From Closterium sp. Naga37s-1 (Eukaryota > Streptophyta > Zygnematophyceae > Desmidiales > Closteriaceae), in NCBI GenBank assembly GCA_947471745.1, contig CANJKZ010000068.1:4169501-4233500 (forward strand): a DNA stretch of 64,000 bases. Direction: 5' to 3'. The translations under genes and the position numbers were made by a program. A model generated the notes under the pieces. It searched no databases. It was not told the DNA's origin and worked only from the letters and a program-made list of their open reading frames with translations. This document shows, one piece after another, positions 19,550 through 30,957 of the stretch; position 1 is the stretch's first letter, and each line of letters opens with the position of its first letter.

Positions 19550-22500
19550 CTCCTCCCCCCCCAGGTGGCAACGTCCCTGTTGCCCTAGGGTGCTTCTGAG
19601 GACGAGTGCTCCGAGCACGGCGCACCACATTACGACCAGGGTCAACCCCGTCCACTGGTTGTGGGCCTGCTCGTAGAGCCAGGTCTTCCATATATGCTTG
19701 AACCGCTGCTTCGGTCAAGTGTTCTTCAGGCTCCCATGAGTTGTGTTCCGGCCCATAGCCTTTCCACTGAATTAGGAACTCACGAACTGTTTTGCGGCCG
19801 CGTTGTCGATCACGGTGCGTTAGCACACGCTCGACTTCATAAAAGAGTTCCTTCTCGAGAGCGATGGTTGGTGGCGGTAAGTACTTGCCTTCTGCAACGT
19901 ACTTATTCAACAGAGACACGTGGAAGACGTTGTGAATCTGCAATGTCGCAGGCAATTTGAGCCTATATGCGACCTCACCAACACGCGCAATCACCTCGAA
20001 GGGCCCAATCCAACGAGGGAAAAGCTTTCGTGCTCCCGGGATCTTGAGACGAATGTTCTTCGTACTCAGTAATACTTTGTCGCCAACTGCAAAGACGACT
20101 TCCCGGCGTTTCATGTCGGCATAGGACTTTTGCCTCTGTTGGGCAAGCTGCAGCCAATGGCGAGCGGACTTCAATGCCGCTTGCTGATTTCCAATAAAGT
20201 CCTTTGCGGCAGGGATTTTGAGGTTCTTAATCCCATGCGTCGCGGGGGTTGTGGGGTGCCGACCACAGTTCAGGACAAAGGGTTTCTCATGGGTGCTTTC
20301 ATGCACAGAATTGTTTACAGCGAATTTCACGACTGGCAACAATTCATCCCAATCGTCCTGAGTTGGGCTTATGAAAGAACGAAGCATTTGCTCAAGAGTG
20401 CGGTTGGTCCGCTCTGTCTGTCCATCCGTTTGCGGGTGGAACGCAGACGACATCTTGAGTTTCGTTCCGAGTGTCTTAATGACCTCTTGCCAGAACCGGC
20501 TTGTGAAGCGCGGGTCTCGGTCAGACACCATCACACGAGGCAAACCGTGTAAGCGGAAAACGTGTGTCACAAACAACTTTGCCGTATCTTCCGCAGACAC
20601 GTCAGTCGTCGTGGGCACGAAGTGCACCATTTTGGTCAAGCGATCCACAAACACTAGTATCGCTGTATGACCATCTCGCGTCTTGGGGAGATCGGTGATA
20701 AAATCCATCGATACACTCTCCCAAGGTTCATCGGGAATCTCAAGTGGTTGAAGCAGACCACCAGGCTTCTGTGTGCTCGGCTTGTTCCGTGCACACGTGT
20801 CACAGCGAGTTACAAACTGCTGGACCTCAATGCCCAATCCCGGCCACCAGTATACATCACTGAGGGCCCACCGGGTTTTCTTGACACCCAGGTGTCCTCC
20901 ATACTTAGTGGCGTGCACCTCTGCGAGAATATCATTCCGCAGGTTTCCCACATGTGGGACTACAATTTCTTTCTTGTGCCACCAGAGCTCATGCTCCCAC
21001 AAGAGATTGTTTGTATTCTGTGGGTTCTGAAACCAAGGGTCAATATCATACCCTGCGCGAATGCGTTTCAGAAAACCACCAAAGGCAATCTCGCTCACTC
21101 GAGCAGCTGCGAGGATGTTGAAACAAGCAGCAAACACAGCTTCATGTTCCTTATCATCAACACCCGTTGCTGCCCCAATCGGCTGTCTGCTCAGAGGATC
21201 AGCCATGTTCGTCGAGCCCGCTCGATATCGAATATCGTAGGTGAACCCACTCAGGAGTTCAGCCCATCGAGCTTGACGGCGGGTGAGTGTGGCTTGAGTG
21301 GCAAAATAGGTGTTCGGACAGTGGTCGGTCGTGACCCGAAAGTCAACACCTTCGAGATAACATCTCCATGTTCGTAGCGCATGCACAACCGCCAACAATT
21401 CTTGTTCGGAAGTTGTATAGCGCTGCTCAGCCGGTGAAAGCTTTCTACTCTCAAATGCCACGGGGCGTCCTTCTTGTAAAAGAACTGCGCCAATCCCTAC
21501 AGTCGAGGCATCAGTTACCACCTCGTAGGGCTTGGACGGGTCTGGCAAAGCCAGCACTGGAGCATTGGTCAGCATGGTCTTTACCTCCTCAAATGCCTTC
21601 TGGCATTGATCGGTCCACTGCCAAGCATTTCCTTTACGAGTGAGGGCAGTCAGTGGAGCGACTACGGAGGAATAATTTTCCAAGAAACGGCGAAAATAGT
21701 TCGCAAGTCCAAGAAATGATCTGACCTGTCCCACGTCCTGTGGAACGGGCCACTGTTGGACTGCCGCCACTTTCTTTGGATCAACTTTGAGGCCATCGTT
21801 GCCTACCAAGTGACCAAGGTATTCCAACTCGCGTTTGTAGAAGTGACACTTCCACAATCGAGCAAAGAATTTATGCTCTCGCAGTTTTCCTAACACCCAT
21901 TTCAGGTGTTGCGTGTGTTCTTCTTCGGTCTTCGAGTACACGAGGATGTCATCCAAGTATACCAGGACGAATTGGCCGATTGCCTCCCGAAACACATCAT
22001 TCATTGCTCGCTGAAATGACGCGGGAGCATTTGTCAAGCCAAAACTTAACACACGCCACTGAAAATGCCCGAACGGCGTTCTGAAAGCCGTTTTTGGAAC
22101 ATCTTCTTCGGTGATTCGTAGCTGATGATACCCCTGAGCTAAGTCCAGCGCACTGAACCACTGAGCTCCCTGGAGCCGATCGAACAGATCCTCAATTCGT
22201 GGTAGAGGGTATCTGTTCTTCACCGTAATCTTGTTCAAGGCACGATAATCTACGCACATGCGTAATCCTCCGCCCTTCTTGTTAATGAACAAAATTGGTG
22301 CTCCGTAAGGGGATGCACTGGGTTCAATCCATCCTTTTCTGAGGTATTCCTCGATCTGTTGTTTGGCCTCTTCGTACTCAGCTGGACTGAGGCGATACAG
22401 AGGTCGAAAGGGTGGAACCTTTCCTGGTTCAACAGGGATGGTGTGACCCACTGCGCGGTCAGGCGGAAGTCCATCAGGGATGGTTTCAAACACTTCCTTG

Positions 22501-22703
22501 AATTCCTCTGCCAGTATTTTCATTTGAGGAGGAAAATCCTCAATTGCTGGCTCCGAGGCCTCGACATTCTCAAGCTGTACCACGAATAGTGTATCAGCCG
22601 ACTTAACAGAATGCCTGAATTGGTTGGCCAACACACACAGCGCGCTGGGACGTTCAGGCGTCTGTGTTTCAGTGGGCAAAGTATCATTGACTTGCCACTG
22701 GAT
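19545..22703 (-). CDS. Gypsy 1 pol: RT, RNase H, integrase, chromodomain
   Basis: About 1050 codons open from the junction at 22702. Order: RT ([43 protein letters not shown]), RNase H (VVTDASTVGIGAVLLQ), zinc-binding HHCC (HLGVKK ... CDTCARNK), integrase core ([31 protein letters not shown]) and C-terminal chromodomain (FLIQWKGYGPEHNSWEPEEHL). It replicates and integrates the element; chromodomains of this class steer insertion to chromatin. Gag and protease are missing, so it is not autonomous. The first residues of the frame come from the duplicated host segment. Confidence 0.9.
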   Translation of the reverse strand: MQWQVNDTLPTETQTPERPSALCVLANQFRHSVKSADTLFVVQLENVEASEPAIEDFPPQMKILAEEFKEVFETIPDGLPPDRAVGHTIPVEPGKVPPFRPLYRLSPAEYEEAKQQIEEYLRKGWIEPSASPYGAPILFINKKGGGLRMCVDYRALNKITVKNRYPLPRIEDLFDRLQGAQWFSALDLAQGYHQLRITEEDVPKTAFRTPFGHFQWRVLSFGLTNAPASFQRAMNDVFREAIGQFVLVYLDDILVYSKTEEEHTQHLKWVLGKLREHKFFARLWKCHFYKRELEYLGHLVGNDGLKVDPKKVAAVQQWPVPQDVGQVRSFLGLANYFRRFLENYSSVVAPLTALTRKGNAWQWTDQCQKAFEEVKTMLTNAPVLALPDPSKPYEVVTDASTVGIGAVLLQEGRPVAFESRKLSPAEQRYTTSEQELLAVVHALRTWRCYLEGVDFRVTTDHCPNTYFATQATLTRRQARWAELLSGFTYDIRYRAGSTNMADPLSRQPIGAATGVDDKEHEAVFAACFNILAAARVSEIAFGGFLKRIRAGYDIDPWFQNPQNTNNLLWEHELWWHKKEIVVPHVGNLRNDILAEVHATKYGGHLGVKKTRWALSDVYWWPGLGIEVQQFVTRCDTCARNKPSTQKPGGLLQPLEIPDEPWESVSMDFITDLPKTRDGHTAILVFVDRLTKMVHFVPTTTDVSAEDTAKLFVTHVFRLHGLPRVMVSDRDPRFTSRFWQEVIKTLGTKLKMSSAFHPQTDGQTERTNRTLEQMLRSFISPTQDDWDELLPVVKFAVNNSVHESTHEKPFVLNCGRHPTTPATHGIKNLKIPAAKDFIGNQQAALKSARHWLQLAQQRQKSYADMKRREVVFAVGDKVLLSTKNIRLKIPGARKLFPRWIGPFEVIARVGEVAYRLKLPATLQIHNVFHVSLLNKYVAEGKYLPPPTIALEKELFYEVERVLTHRDRQRGRKTVREFLIQWKGYGPEHNSWEPEEHLTEAAVQAYMEDLALRAGPQPVDGVDPGRNVVRRARSTRPQKHPRATGTLPPGGGGV

Positions 22704-23193
22704 TCCCCCATTTTCCCCCATTCTCCTTCGCACCTGCTCCCTCCTTTTTCCCCTCTTCCCTTCCCCTTTCCCCTTCTCCCCACCCCTCCTCCCCTTCTTC
22801 CCACCCCAGCTCAGCTCACAGAATCGGCTTCACCTCGTTAGCTTTTAGCTGAACTGTACCAGAATTTAGAATTTGCCATGCACAGGAATACCCTAGTAGG
22901 AAATCCACCGTTGCATAGCCAACTCCGACCAGTGACACTTGCTAGCCTAGAACAACCTCTCGTAACATGATAGAATCTAACAATGCACGGCATCAAGGCG
23001 CTAAGCCAAGATGCCGTGAACAAACAGAGACGCGACGCGGCACAATTTCCATTCCGAGTCGCTCGCCTTCTTTCTAGAATAAGTAGCTCTTCTGGCTGGC
23101 TTGTGTCATTTTTATCTCTAAACCTGAACCTTTTTATCATCTTGAACTTTCTCTTCATCCCCTATCAAACCTCTCTTCTGTCCAGACCCAGCA
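22703..23193 (+). repeat. Second copy of the F-box/LRR upstream region, inside gypsy 1
   Basis: Same 491 bases as 18412-18902 with one difference noticed (CACCCTTGC against CACCGTTGC). Its left junction with pol is at TTCCCCCA, a short stretch that begins both copies. See findings for the rearrangement it implies. Confidence 0.85.
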
Positions 23194-23840
23194 TGTAATG
23201 CCCAGGGCTATTATAATGGCGGTTACAAGGCTTTTATAATATTCCAATACAAGATAGTAGCTTTAACTAGCCTTAATAGCCTTGGAGATGAAGATCTTCT
23301 TGATGCCTTTGATGAAAAGCACTTGGAGTAGTAGTGTAGGGAGACTTGTGAGAGAGCCCAAAAGGACTTAGAGAAACAATCCCATTTCCAATTGTTTTGT
23401 TGGAGTGGGAGGTTGAGAATGAGCTTGGAAGCTCAAACCCCCTCAATACACCCCTTTGGGAACTCTCCCAACCATGGCTTCCATGGTGGGAGGGTTCCTA
23501 GGCTTGGAGCCTATGTGGCAATTAGGTTGGGTTGGAAAACCCAACTTAGAACCATTGTATGGTTGCATTTTAGATAGAGTAGCTTGTAACATTGAACTGG
23601 CAGTTTCTGATTGGTTGAAATTCCAACCTTTGGATTTCCACTTTGATGGGTTGGAATATTCCAATCCTATTTGTTGAGGTTTGGAATTTCCAATCCAACC
23701 TTTCCCTTCCAACCCAACCTTTCTTTCCCAATCCAACCTTCACTCACTCGTAGCACAATTTCTATCGAGAGAAATCTCGGCGAATGCCTTGAGTGTTAGT
23801 TAGCTTGGGAGTTAGGTGAGAAGTAGGTCGATGCGTTACA
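23194..23840 (-). repeat. 5' LTR of gypsy 1
   Basis: 647-bp partner of 18903-19549. It ends 12 bases before the ATG of the F-box/LRR gene, so any transcription reading out of it on plus would enter that gene. Confidence 0.9.
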
Positions 23841-24945
23841 CAGCAGGAGCTAATGGAGACTCCCACAAACATAGATGCACTTCCTGACGACATACTCGGG
23901 AGGATCTTATTCCGCTACGAGCAGTACAACCAGCCCATGCCCAGGAAATCGGAGAGTGACGAGTTTTAGGATTTGTTTTCCTTGTCTCCGTCTCCGAAGT
24001 ACCTTTCTGCATACAGTTCGAGTGAAAAGGCAAGGTGTCGTGAGAGGGAGACGCCGTTGCCGAAGCTTCTCCCTTCTGCGAGCATCCACCGCGTTCTCCA
24101 AATCTCCTCCCTCTGCCGCCGCTGGCGCCGTCTTTCCCGCCACTACGTCAACGCGCTTCTCGACAACGATAAACCCTCCGTTTCTAGCGTAGCATTAGCA
24201 AAAAGTCTCGATTCCTTTCCGAACCTGACCCACCTCCATCTGAGTGACGGCCGCGTGAACACTGTAGATGACGTCTTCCTCTCTCGCCTCGCCTCGTCAT
24301 GCCCGCAGCTTAAGATTCTTCACATCGGAATCTCAACGGTGACGATTGCAGCTACGAAAGACGACTTCCCAGTCACAGATGCAGGCTTGGATTCGTTTTT
24401 CCAACGCAGCTCTCAGCTGGAGCAGCTTTCACTCTACTGCCTCCATCCAGACGTAAAGTATCGCGCTTCTTTTTTCCAGCTAACGCATCTGCACACTTTC
24501 CTTGTCCCAACTGTTTCGATACTAGACGCTTCGGAGTTCACAAACCTCACCTCTCTTACCCACCTTCACTTCCTTCAAAATCAAAGGCCAACTCATCAGC
24601 AACTGGCCGATCTCGCTCGCCTCCCAAGCATCACCTCTATTTCCGTTTGTGACAACATTACCGTATCACCCCGGATAAAAGCGCAGGTGCGCTTATAATA
24701 AAACAGTATTTTTTAGGGGGGTGCGCTTCTAATTGAGTCATTTTTATAAGCGCATGCGCTTATATAATGACATCTACAGATTTATGATTTTAAGACACCA
24801 AATTGCATATTTCACTCTTGCCATTTCAACCGAGTCGAAACATTTCGCGTCACAAAACAGAATCGCGTGCAAGCGATTCCCTTTCAGCACACAGGGGCCA
24901 AGATGCGACTCTTTGCAGTCATGCCAGCACATCCTGACTCGACGC

Positions 24946-25391
24946 TGTTGGAAACAATCGGTCTTAAGCGCCTCTGTCGTGTCGAAACACCAAGGCACAA
25001 GCGAAGCAAAGCATATCGAGGCACCAGCGAGTCAACCCTCAGAGGCTGAAGTAACTGCTGGAGGTTAAGCGAAAGTCAAAGGTCAGCGACCTTTGACCTG
25101 ACAAGTACAGCGCGACAGCAAGGACACACAACTGACTCGCTACAGAGCAGTTGCCCGAGTCGTCACTGTATCGAACCGCAACAGCAACAGTAAAAGTAGT
25201 TGCAACCGTATCTCTTCGTATTCCTTGTACTCTTATATATAATCTTGTATCTCTTTGTTTTAATCAATTCACTTTGCCCTCACACACTAGCGCAAGGTGG
25301 TTCACAACCTTTTATTGAAACGCTTCCGCTATTACATTCCTACCCAGAGTTCATCCCTGTAAAGATCCTAAGGGCTTTTTTCAGCCCAACA
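24946..25391 (+). repeat. 5' LTR of copia 1
   Basis: 446 bp, TGTTGG...CCAACA, with a TATATATAA stretch near 25233. Confidence 0.9.
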
Positions 25392-25395
25392 TGGT

Positions 25396-26247
25396 ATGAG
25401 AGCAGTCAGGGAGAATTCAACTTCTACAAAAATACCGACAACATCAACAGGCATGGCTATACAAAAAGAAAGGAGCACCTCCAACGGCTCCCAGTGCACT
25501 ACTCCTACTCCACCTCCTGCCTCTGGCCTACAGACAGAGGAGGGCACAGCAACAAGACCCAGGGCAACATCCACCGAGACTCCTACGAATCAACCTGCAG
25601 ACTTCGACCAGAATATGATGGAGAAATTCTTCTCCTTCATGTCCTTCTACGAGCAACACCAACAATCGGTACCTGCGCAGTCACACAATAGCAACAACAA
25701 CGGAGCAACTCCCATGAGTCTCGACGGCTCATCATACGCACGAGGAAATCAACAGCAGCAGCCTACCTTTGCTCCGTATGAGCGCGGGTCCATCAGCTTC
25801 ATGCCACACCCGCAGCCCTCATCTGGACAAGAAAAGTCACTGGACGCGCTACAAGTTCAGTCGCAGTTCGCGCACGTTCTGAAGATGCAGACGTCAAGGC
25901 CTTTCGATGGAAAAGATTTCTTCACCTGATCGTTTGAATTCGAATTAATGATGGAAGGCGCGCAGATACTCGGCTTCTTCGACGGGTCCTTGCCATACCC
26001 AACGAACGGCACACAGTACGATAAGCAGCAGTACACCTATCAGTCGATGATGGCGTACACGATTCTACTGAGGAACATCACCCCAACTCAACAACAGAAC
26101 ATACGGTCTTATCGGGGTTACGGGAATTCCGCGGAGCTCACGTACAAGCCTGTATCAAGCAACAGACAGCGTAAGTCAAAGTCGGTTAATGGCGCAACTG
26201 ACAACGGTCGAAATGAAACCAGGCGAGAAAGGAATGGCGTATATTAG
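25396..26247 (+). pseudogene. Copia 1 gag N-terminal part
   Basis: One frame rich in Gln, Thr and Ser (about residues 1-175), a TGA at 25927, then continuation (SFEFELMMEGAQILGFFDG ... MMAYTILLRNITP), typical of copia gag. A frame change near 26180 leads to the next frame. Confidence 0.65.
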
Positions 26248-29200
26248 TCGATGTCGCGAGTTGCGCGACAAGCTCTTGCGATGCGGGGGGTCAATTTCCG
26301 AAGACGCCTTCGTGACAGTCATCATCGGCGGCCTCGGTCCTCAATGGCGCGCCACAAAGGCCATTCTCCGAGCCCACGGAAGAATCTCCGAAGCAGCACT
26401 CTGCGCCGAAATCCATGCCGAGCAGCAAGACATGGACCTGCAAGAAGAACGACACAAGAAGAAGATATCAGCACCGGAATTTGCGTTCCACACTCAGCGA
26501 CGCTACAACAACTACAAACAACAACAACAACCGAAGCCTGTACCTCCATTCTGCCACATCTGCACGACGTCAGGACACCCGCGCACGCACTGCCCGAATC
26601 GACAACAGTCAACTCCACCGCAACGGCAGCTTCGACCTTCCAGCAGCCAAGTAGCATCAACACAGGCGAACCCCACGAGTCAGTCGAAGCCGTCAACAAC
26701 ACAACCTGCACAAGGAGCAAGGAACATTGTCAGCTGCATGGCAAAATTGACCGATTCCTGCATCACCGAGTCACCGCCACACTACTCACCGGAAGAACAA
26801 CTCGACAACACCACACCTCGCCGCGAGTCATTTCAGCCGAACCCAACATACGCAGCCATCGCTCAAAGCGAGCCATCCGGGAAGGACACGTGGTTCTTGG
26901 ACAGCTGCTGCGGACAACACATGTGTTCTTCAGGACACTTCGTGCAGCAAGAGTATCAACTTCAACACGAAGTAGTCATCACCGTCGCCAATAATCAGAA
27001 CCTGCGCACACGACGACAAGGCGTGGTACAACTTGAATCACGAGAGACAAATGTCGTTCTACAAATGTCTAAGGTTTTAATCGCAGAAGGCCTCGGCTAC
27101 AACCTACTGAGCGTCAGTCAGTTGATGACGAAGGGTATTCACCTCGAGGCAGATAGCACCACCCAGGAGTTCAAACTGTACCACGGAAAGGGCGGCCTCT
27201 ACATCGGAAAGGCGATCCTAAAAAACAACGTCTTCGTTCTTGACTTTGTCCCAGATCTCGGCACAGCAGACAGCGACGGCATCGTCACCTTCACCTCCTG
27301 GACCCACCCTCCAGACCTTGATCCAGACTTCAGTCCAGAAGGCTTCTGGTATTCACACACCATCCCTGAGGCAGAAAGAACAAGGGCGTTAGCAACAATT
27401 CAGACAACATCGGCAGCAGCAGAGACAACATCGGCAGCAACAGAGACAACATCAGCAGCAGCAGAGACAACATCGGCAGCAGCAGAGACAACATCGGCAG
27501 TAGCAGAACCATCAACGGCAGCAGCAAGAACGTCAACACTAATCGCTGGCCCTTCAACGGCACCGCTCCTCGTCGACGACACACCACTGACACCCGCGCA
27601 ACAACTACACCCAGCACCACGAGAAGTTCATCGTAGCGCCAACTTCACCGCCAACTTCTACTCCAACTTTGAACTGTACCGACGATCACCCGGACATCGC
27701 GCCGACGAAAGCACCTGGCACGCAAGGATGGGACACCCAAGCAACACAGTATTAAACAATACGATAAGAGCAGGAGTACTCGACAAGGACTCACTACTAC
27801 TGACCGATGGAAGAGAACTTCAACGAGTACGTGGAACGTGCTTCACCTGCCCTGAAGCTGACTTACCACATCGACCGTTCGCGTTTCACCATAACCCAAG
27901 CGCACCAGCTTACACGCCACTCGAGAAGGTGTACAGCGACATCCTGTACAATCGCGAGCTGGGGCAGAACGCGTACAACTACACCATCACGTTCATCGAC
28001 GCCGCAACACGTTACGTTTGGCACCTGAATCTTCCAAGCAAGGATATGGCGTTCGAAGCCTTCGTCGCGTGGCTCCCAGTAGCAGAGCGAGAATCAGGCG
28101 TCAAACTAAAGAGCTTCCAGTCAGACGGGGGAGGAGAATACACCTCACAAAGGTTCAAGCAGTATCTGGTAGAGAGAGGAATCAAGCGGCTCATTTCCCT
28201 TCCCTACGCCCATCAACAGCAGGGTGTAGCAGAGAGGATGAACAGGACCCTCCAGAACACCATGCGGAAACTGTTACGTGGCATGCGGCTACCCAACCAT
28301 CAGTGGCCCGAAGCAATGGACCACACTGTGATACTGCACAACTTGCTTTCTTCGTCGTCACTTCCGAACAACACATCACCGCATCTGCTGTGGACAGGGA
28401 AACTAGGCAGCACAAAAATGTTACGAGTCTTCGGCTCCATGGTACAGTACCGACCTCCATCTGCACGAGCAGGACGATTTTCCCAACGAGCACAGTGGGG
28501 GCTACACCTGGGCATCGAAAAACACTACAACGCATGGAAGATTTTCGACGTCGAGACAAAAGAAACAGTGGCAACACGTGATGTCATTTTCTACGAGCGA
28601 CTCACACTACCGACGTACCTTGCCAACCTGGACGAAAACCAAGACCCCACAGGTGGCTTCCGTGGAGACCGAGCCTTCGCTTCGGCAGAAGACGAAGCTG
28701 ACTGGGACGAGCAAAACGTGGAAGGAGCCTCGGAAGAAGCCGGACCCCTCCCCTACTGCTCCGTCAACGTGCCAATGGACGACGAAAACCCACGCGAGAG
28801 CATCAACGCCGAAACCTACTACCATTTCGCTGACAACGGTTACGTTACACCTGCAGAAGTAAACACCGACGAAGCAGAACGCGTAGGACCCAACTTCACA
28901 CCTGATTCAGAAGCGGGAGACGAAGCTGCTTATCCCGCGGACATGTCACTCCCCCGCTACACACAGAGCGGACTCCAGATACTCGGGCTCGTCACCGCAG
29001 TCCACGGAACGGGCGTTCCTAAGGAGCCTGCGACGGTTCAGCAGGCTCTGGGGGGGGAGCATAGGGAAAAATGGCGCGAAGCCATGGACAAAGAACTGAA
29101 GGCATTAGAGGAGCACAACACGTGGAAAATTGTCCCCATCAGCGTAGCACGGAACAAAACCATTCTCACCGGAAAATGGGTCTTCCGCGTGAAGACGAAG

Positions 29201-29665
29201 GCCGACGGCACCATCGACAAATTCAAGGCACGATGGGTCGTACGCGGCTTCGACCAAGAACACGGGCGAGACTTCACCGAAACCTTCGCTCCGGTCAGCC
29301 GACACACTTCGCTCCGAATCCTTCTCGCAATCGCCGCCATGAAGAAAAAGAAGCTGCGGCAAATCGATGTCGCGAACGCATTTCTCTACGCACCCGTTGA
29401 CGCAGAAATTTTCGTGGAACTACCGCACGGTACCAACGGGGAGCCCAACCAAGTCTGTCAGCTGCTGAAGTCGCTCTACGGGATCAAGCAAGCTCCGTGG
29501 CTATGGCAGCAGTACCTGCACGCTCGCCTCATTCGCATCGGCTTCAAACAACTACCACACGATCAGGGGATGTACCGACTCACGAAAGGCGCAGATTACA
29601 TCCTGCTAATCGTCTACGTAGACGATCTCCTCTACATCGGTTCAACCGACAACGTCACCACCTAG
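26189..29665 (+). CDS. Copia 1 gag-pol: zinc knuckle, protease, integrase, RT
   Basis: 1158 codons. Zinc knuckle CHICTTSGHPRTHC; protease WFLDSCCGQHMCSS (usual LDSGCS altered to LDSCC); integrase zinc region WHARMGHPS ... CFTCPEA, core with YSDILYNRELG, FQSDGGGEYTS and GVAERMNRTL; RT with WKIVP, GKWVFRVKTK, DVANAFLYAP, SLYGIKQAP and the catalytic YVDD. It ends at a premature TAG (29663) just after YVDDLLYIG. Confidence 0.9.
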   Translation: MAQLTTVEMKPGEKGMAYISRCRELRDKLLRCGGSISEDAFVTVIIGGLGPQWRATKAILRAHGRISEAALCAEIHAEQQDMDLQEERHKKKISAPEFAFHTQRRYNNYKQQQQPKPVPPFCHICTTSGHPRTHCPNRQQSTPPQRQLRPSSSQVASTQANPTSQSKPSTTQPAQGARNIVSCMAKLTDSCITESPPHYSPEEQLDNTTPRRESFQPNPTYAAIAQSEPSGKDTWFLDSCCGQHMCSSGHFVQQEYQLQHEVVITVANNQNLRTRRQGVVQLESRETNVVLQMSKVLIAEGLGYNLLSVSQLMTKGIHLEADSTTQEFKLYHGKGGLYIGKAILKNNVFVLDFVPDLGTADSDGIVTFTSWTHPPDLDPDFSPEGFWYSHTIPEAERTRALATIQTTSAAAETTSAATETTSAAAETTSAAAETTSAVAEPSTAAARTSTLIAGPSTAPLLVDDTPLTPAQQLHPAPREVHRSANFTANFYSNFELYRRSPGHRADESTWHARMGHPSNTVLNNTIRAGVLDKDSLLLTDGRELQRVRGTCFTCPEADLPHRPFAFHHNPSAPAYTPLEKVYSDILYNRELGQNAYNYTITFIDAATRYVWHLNLPSKDMAFEAFVAWLPVAERESGVKLKSFQSDGGGEYTSQRFKQYLVERGIKRLISLPYAHQQQGVAERMNRTLQNTMRKLLRGMRLPNHQWPEAMDHTVILHNLLSSSSLPNNTSPHLLWTGKLGSTKMLRVFGSMVQYRPPSARAGRFSQRAQWGLHLGIEKHYNAWKIFDVETKETVATRDVIFYERLTLPTYLANLDENQDPTGGFRGDRAFASAEDEADWDEQNVEGASEEAGPLPYCSVNVPMDDENPRESINAETYYHFADNGYVTPAEVNTDEAERVGPNFTPDSEAGDEAAYPADMSLPRYTQSGLQILGLVTAVHGTGVPKEPATVQQALGGEHREKWREAMDKELKALEEHNTWKIVPISVARNKTILTGKWVFRVKTKADGTIDKFKARWVVRGFDQEHGRDFTETFAPVSRHTSLRILLAIAAMKKKKLRQIDVANAFLYAPVDAEIFVELPHGTNGEPNQVCQLLKSLYGIKQAPWLWQQYLHARLIRIGFKQLPHDQGMYRLTKGADYILLIVYVDDLLYIGSTDNVTT

Positions 29666-30540
29666 TTCGAAGGGGAGCTGCAGCAGGATCTCACACTGAC
29701 AGTCTCATCTACCATTACGCAGTACCTCGGGCTCAACATCCGGGAAGAGGAAGACGCTATCTACCTCAGCGCCGCGAAATACGCCGACACCATCGCCAAG
29801 CGCTTCACACTTACACCAACTGTCATCTCTACACCGTACCGCTACACGTCAGGAAACAACAAGGAAGGCTCCGCTCTACTCAAGCCCGCCGGCATACGCG
29901 ACTACCAGAGAAAGCTGGGCTGCCTTCTCTTCGCAGCTGTCACCTGCCGCCCAGATCTATCGTACTCTGCAAGCCAACTCGCCACCTACCTCAAGAGGCC
30001 CGTAGCAGAACATCTAGCAGAACTCGACCGCGCTCTTCACTACCTCATCAGCACCCCGACGATTGGCCTAACTTACTACAAAAACGCAACTACGCCGCCT
30101 AAGTTAATCGGCTACGTCAACGCCGATCACGCTGGCGATTCCGACAACAGGCGTTCTCGCACTGGCTACATCTACCGCCTCGAACCTATCGGACCTATCT
30201 CTTGGCAATCGAGCAAGCAGGAATTAATTGCTCTCTCGTCAGCTGAAGCAGAATATATTGCACTTTGTTCAGCCACCAAGGAAGGACTTTACCTTCGCGA
30301 ACTGCTGGAAGAAGCGAAACTGGCTCAGTTACCCAGCTTCACCCTGTTCTGCGACAACCAGTCGGCAATTCGCATCGCCAACAAGAACGGCTTCGCAAAC
30401 AGGACGAAACACATCGCCCTACGATATTTCTTCGTGAAGGACGAGATCGAGAAAGGGAGGCTCCGAGCTGTCATACTGACCCACGTCCGAAATGGCAGCT
30501 GACTACCTGACCAAGAAGCTCGGAAAGCAGAAGTTCGAAT
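29666..30540 (+). pseudogene. Copia 1 RT end and RNase H
   Basis: The same frame resumes after the TAG: QYLGLNIREEEDAIYLS, YVNADHAGDSDNRRSRTGY, SSAEAEYIAL and FCDNQSAIRIA are RNase H motifs. One frame change near 30500 separates it from the C-terminus (ADYLTKKLGKQKFEY). Confidence 0.85.
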
Positions 30541-30598
30541 ACTGCATGCTGCTGACTGGACAGAGCCACGTCAGTGACACTCCAGAAGCGAAGGGGAG

Positions 30599-30957
30599 TG
30601 TTGGAAACAATCGGTCTTAAGCGCCTCTGTCGTGTCGAAACACCAAGGCACAAGCGAAGCAAAGCATATCGAGGCACCAGCGAGTCAACCCTCGGAGGCT
30701 GAAGTAACTGCTGGAGGTTACGCGAAAGTCAAAGGTCAGCGACCTTTGACCTGACAAGTACAGCGCGACAGCAAGGACACACAACTGACTCGCTACAGAG
30801 CAGTTGCCCGAGTCGTCACTGTATCGAACCGCAACAGCAACAGTAAAAGTAGTTGCAACCGTATCTCTTCGTATTCCTTGAACTCTTATATATAATCTTG
30901 TATCTCTTTGTTTTAATCAATTCACTTTGCCCTCACACACTAGCGCAAGGTGGTTCA
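30599..30957 (+). repeat. 3' LTR of copia 1, first part
   Basis: Matches 24946-25304 and is cut by copia 2 at GTTCA; the remaining 87 bases are at 34381-34467. Confidence 0.9.

Larger units (their letters stand above)
18903..23840 (-). mobile_element. Ty3/gypsy chromodomain retrotransposon 1, rearranged
   Basis: LTRs of 647 bp at 18903-19549 and 23194-23840 (minus orientation TGTAACGC...GGCATTACA), flanked by the target duplication CAGCA (18898-18902, 23841-23845). The G-rich polypurine tract abuts the LTR at 19550. Between 5' LTR and pol lies not a leader, gag and protease but a second copy of the host upstream region (22703-23193). Gag and protease are absent. Confidence 0.85.
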
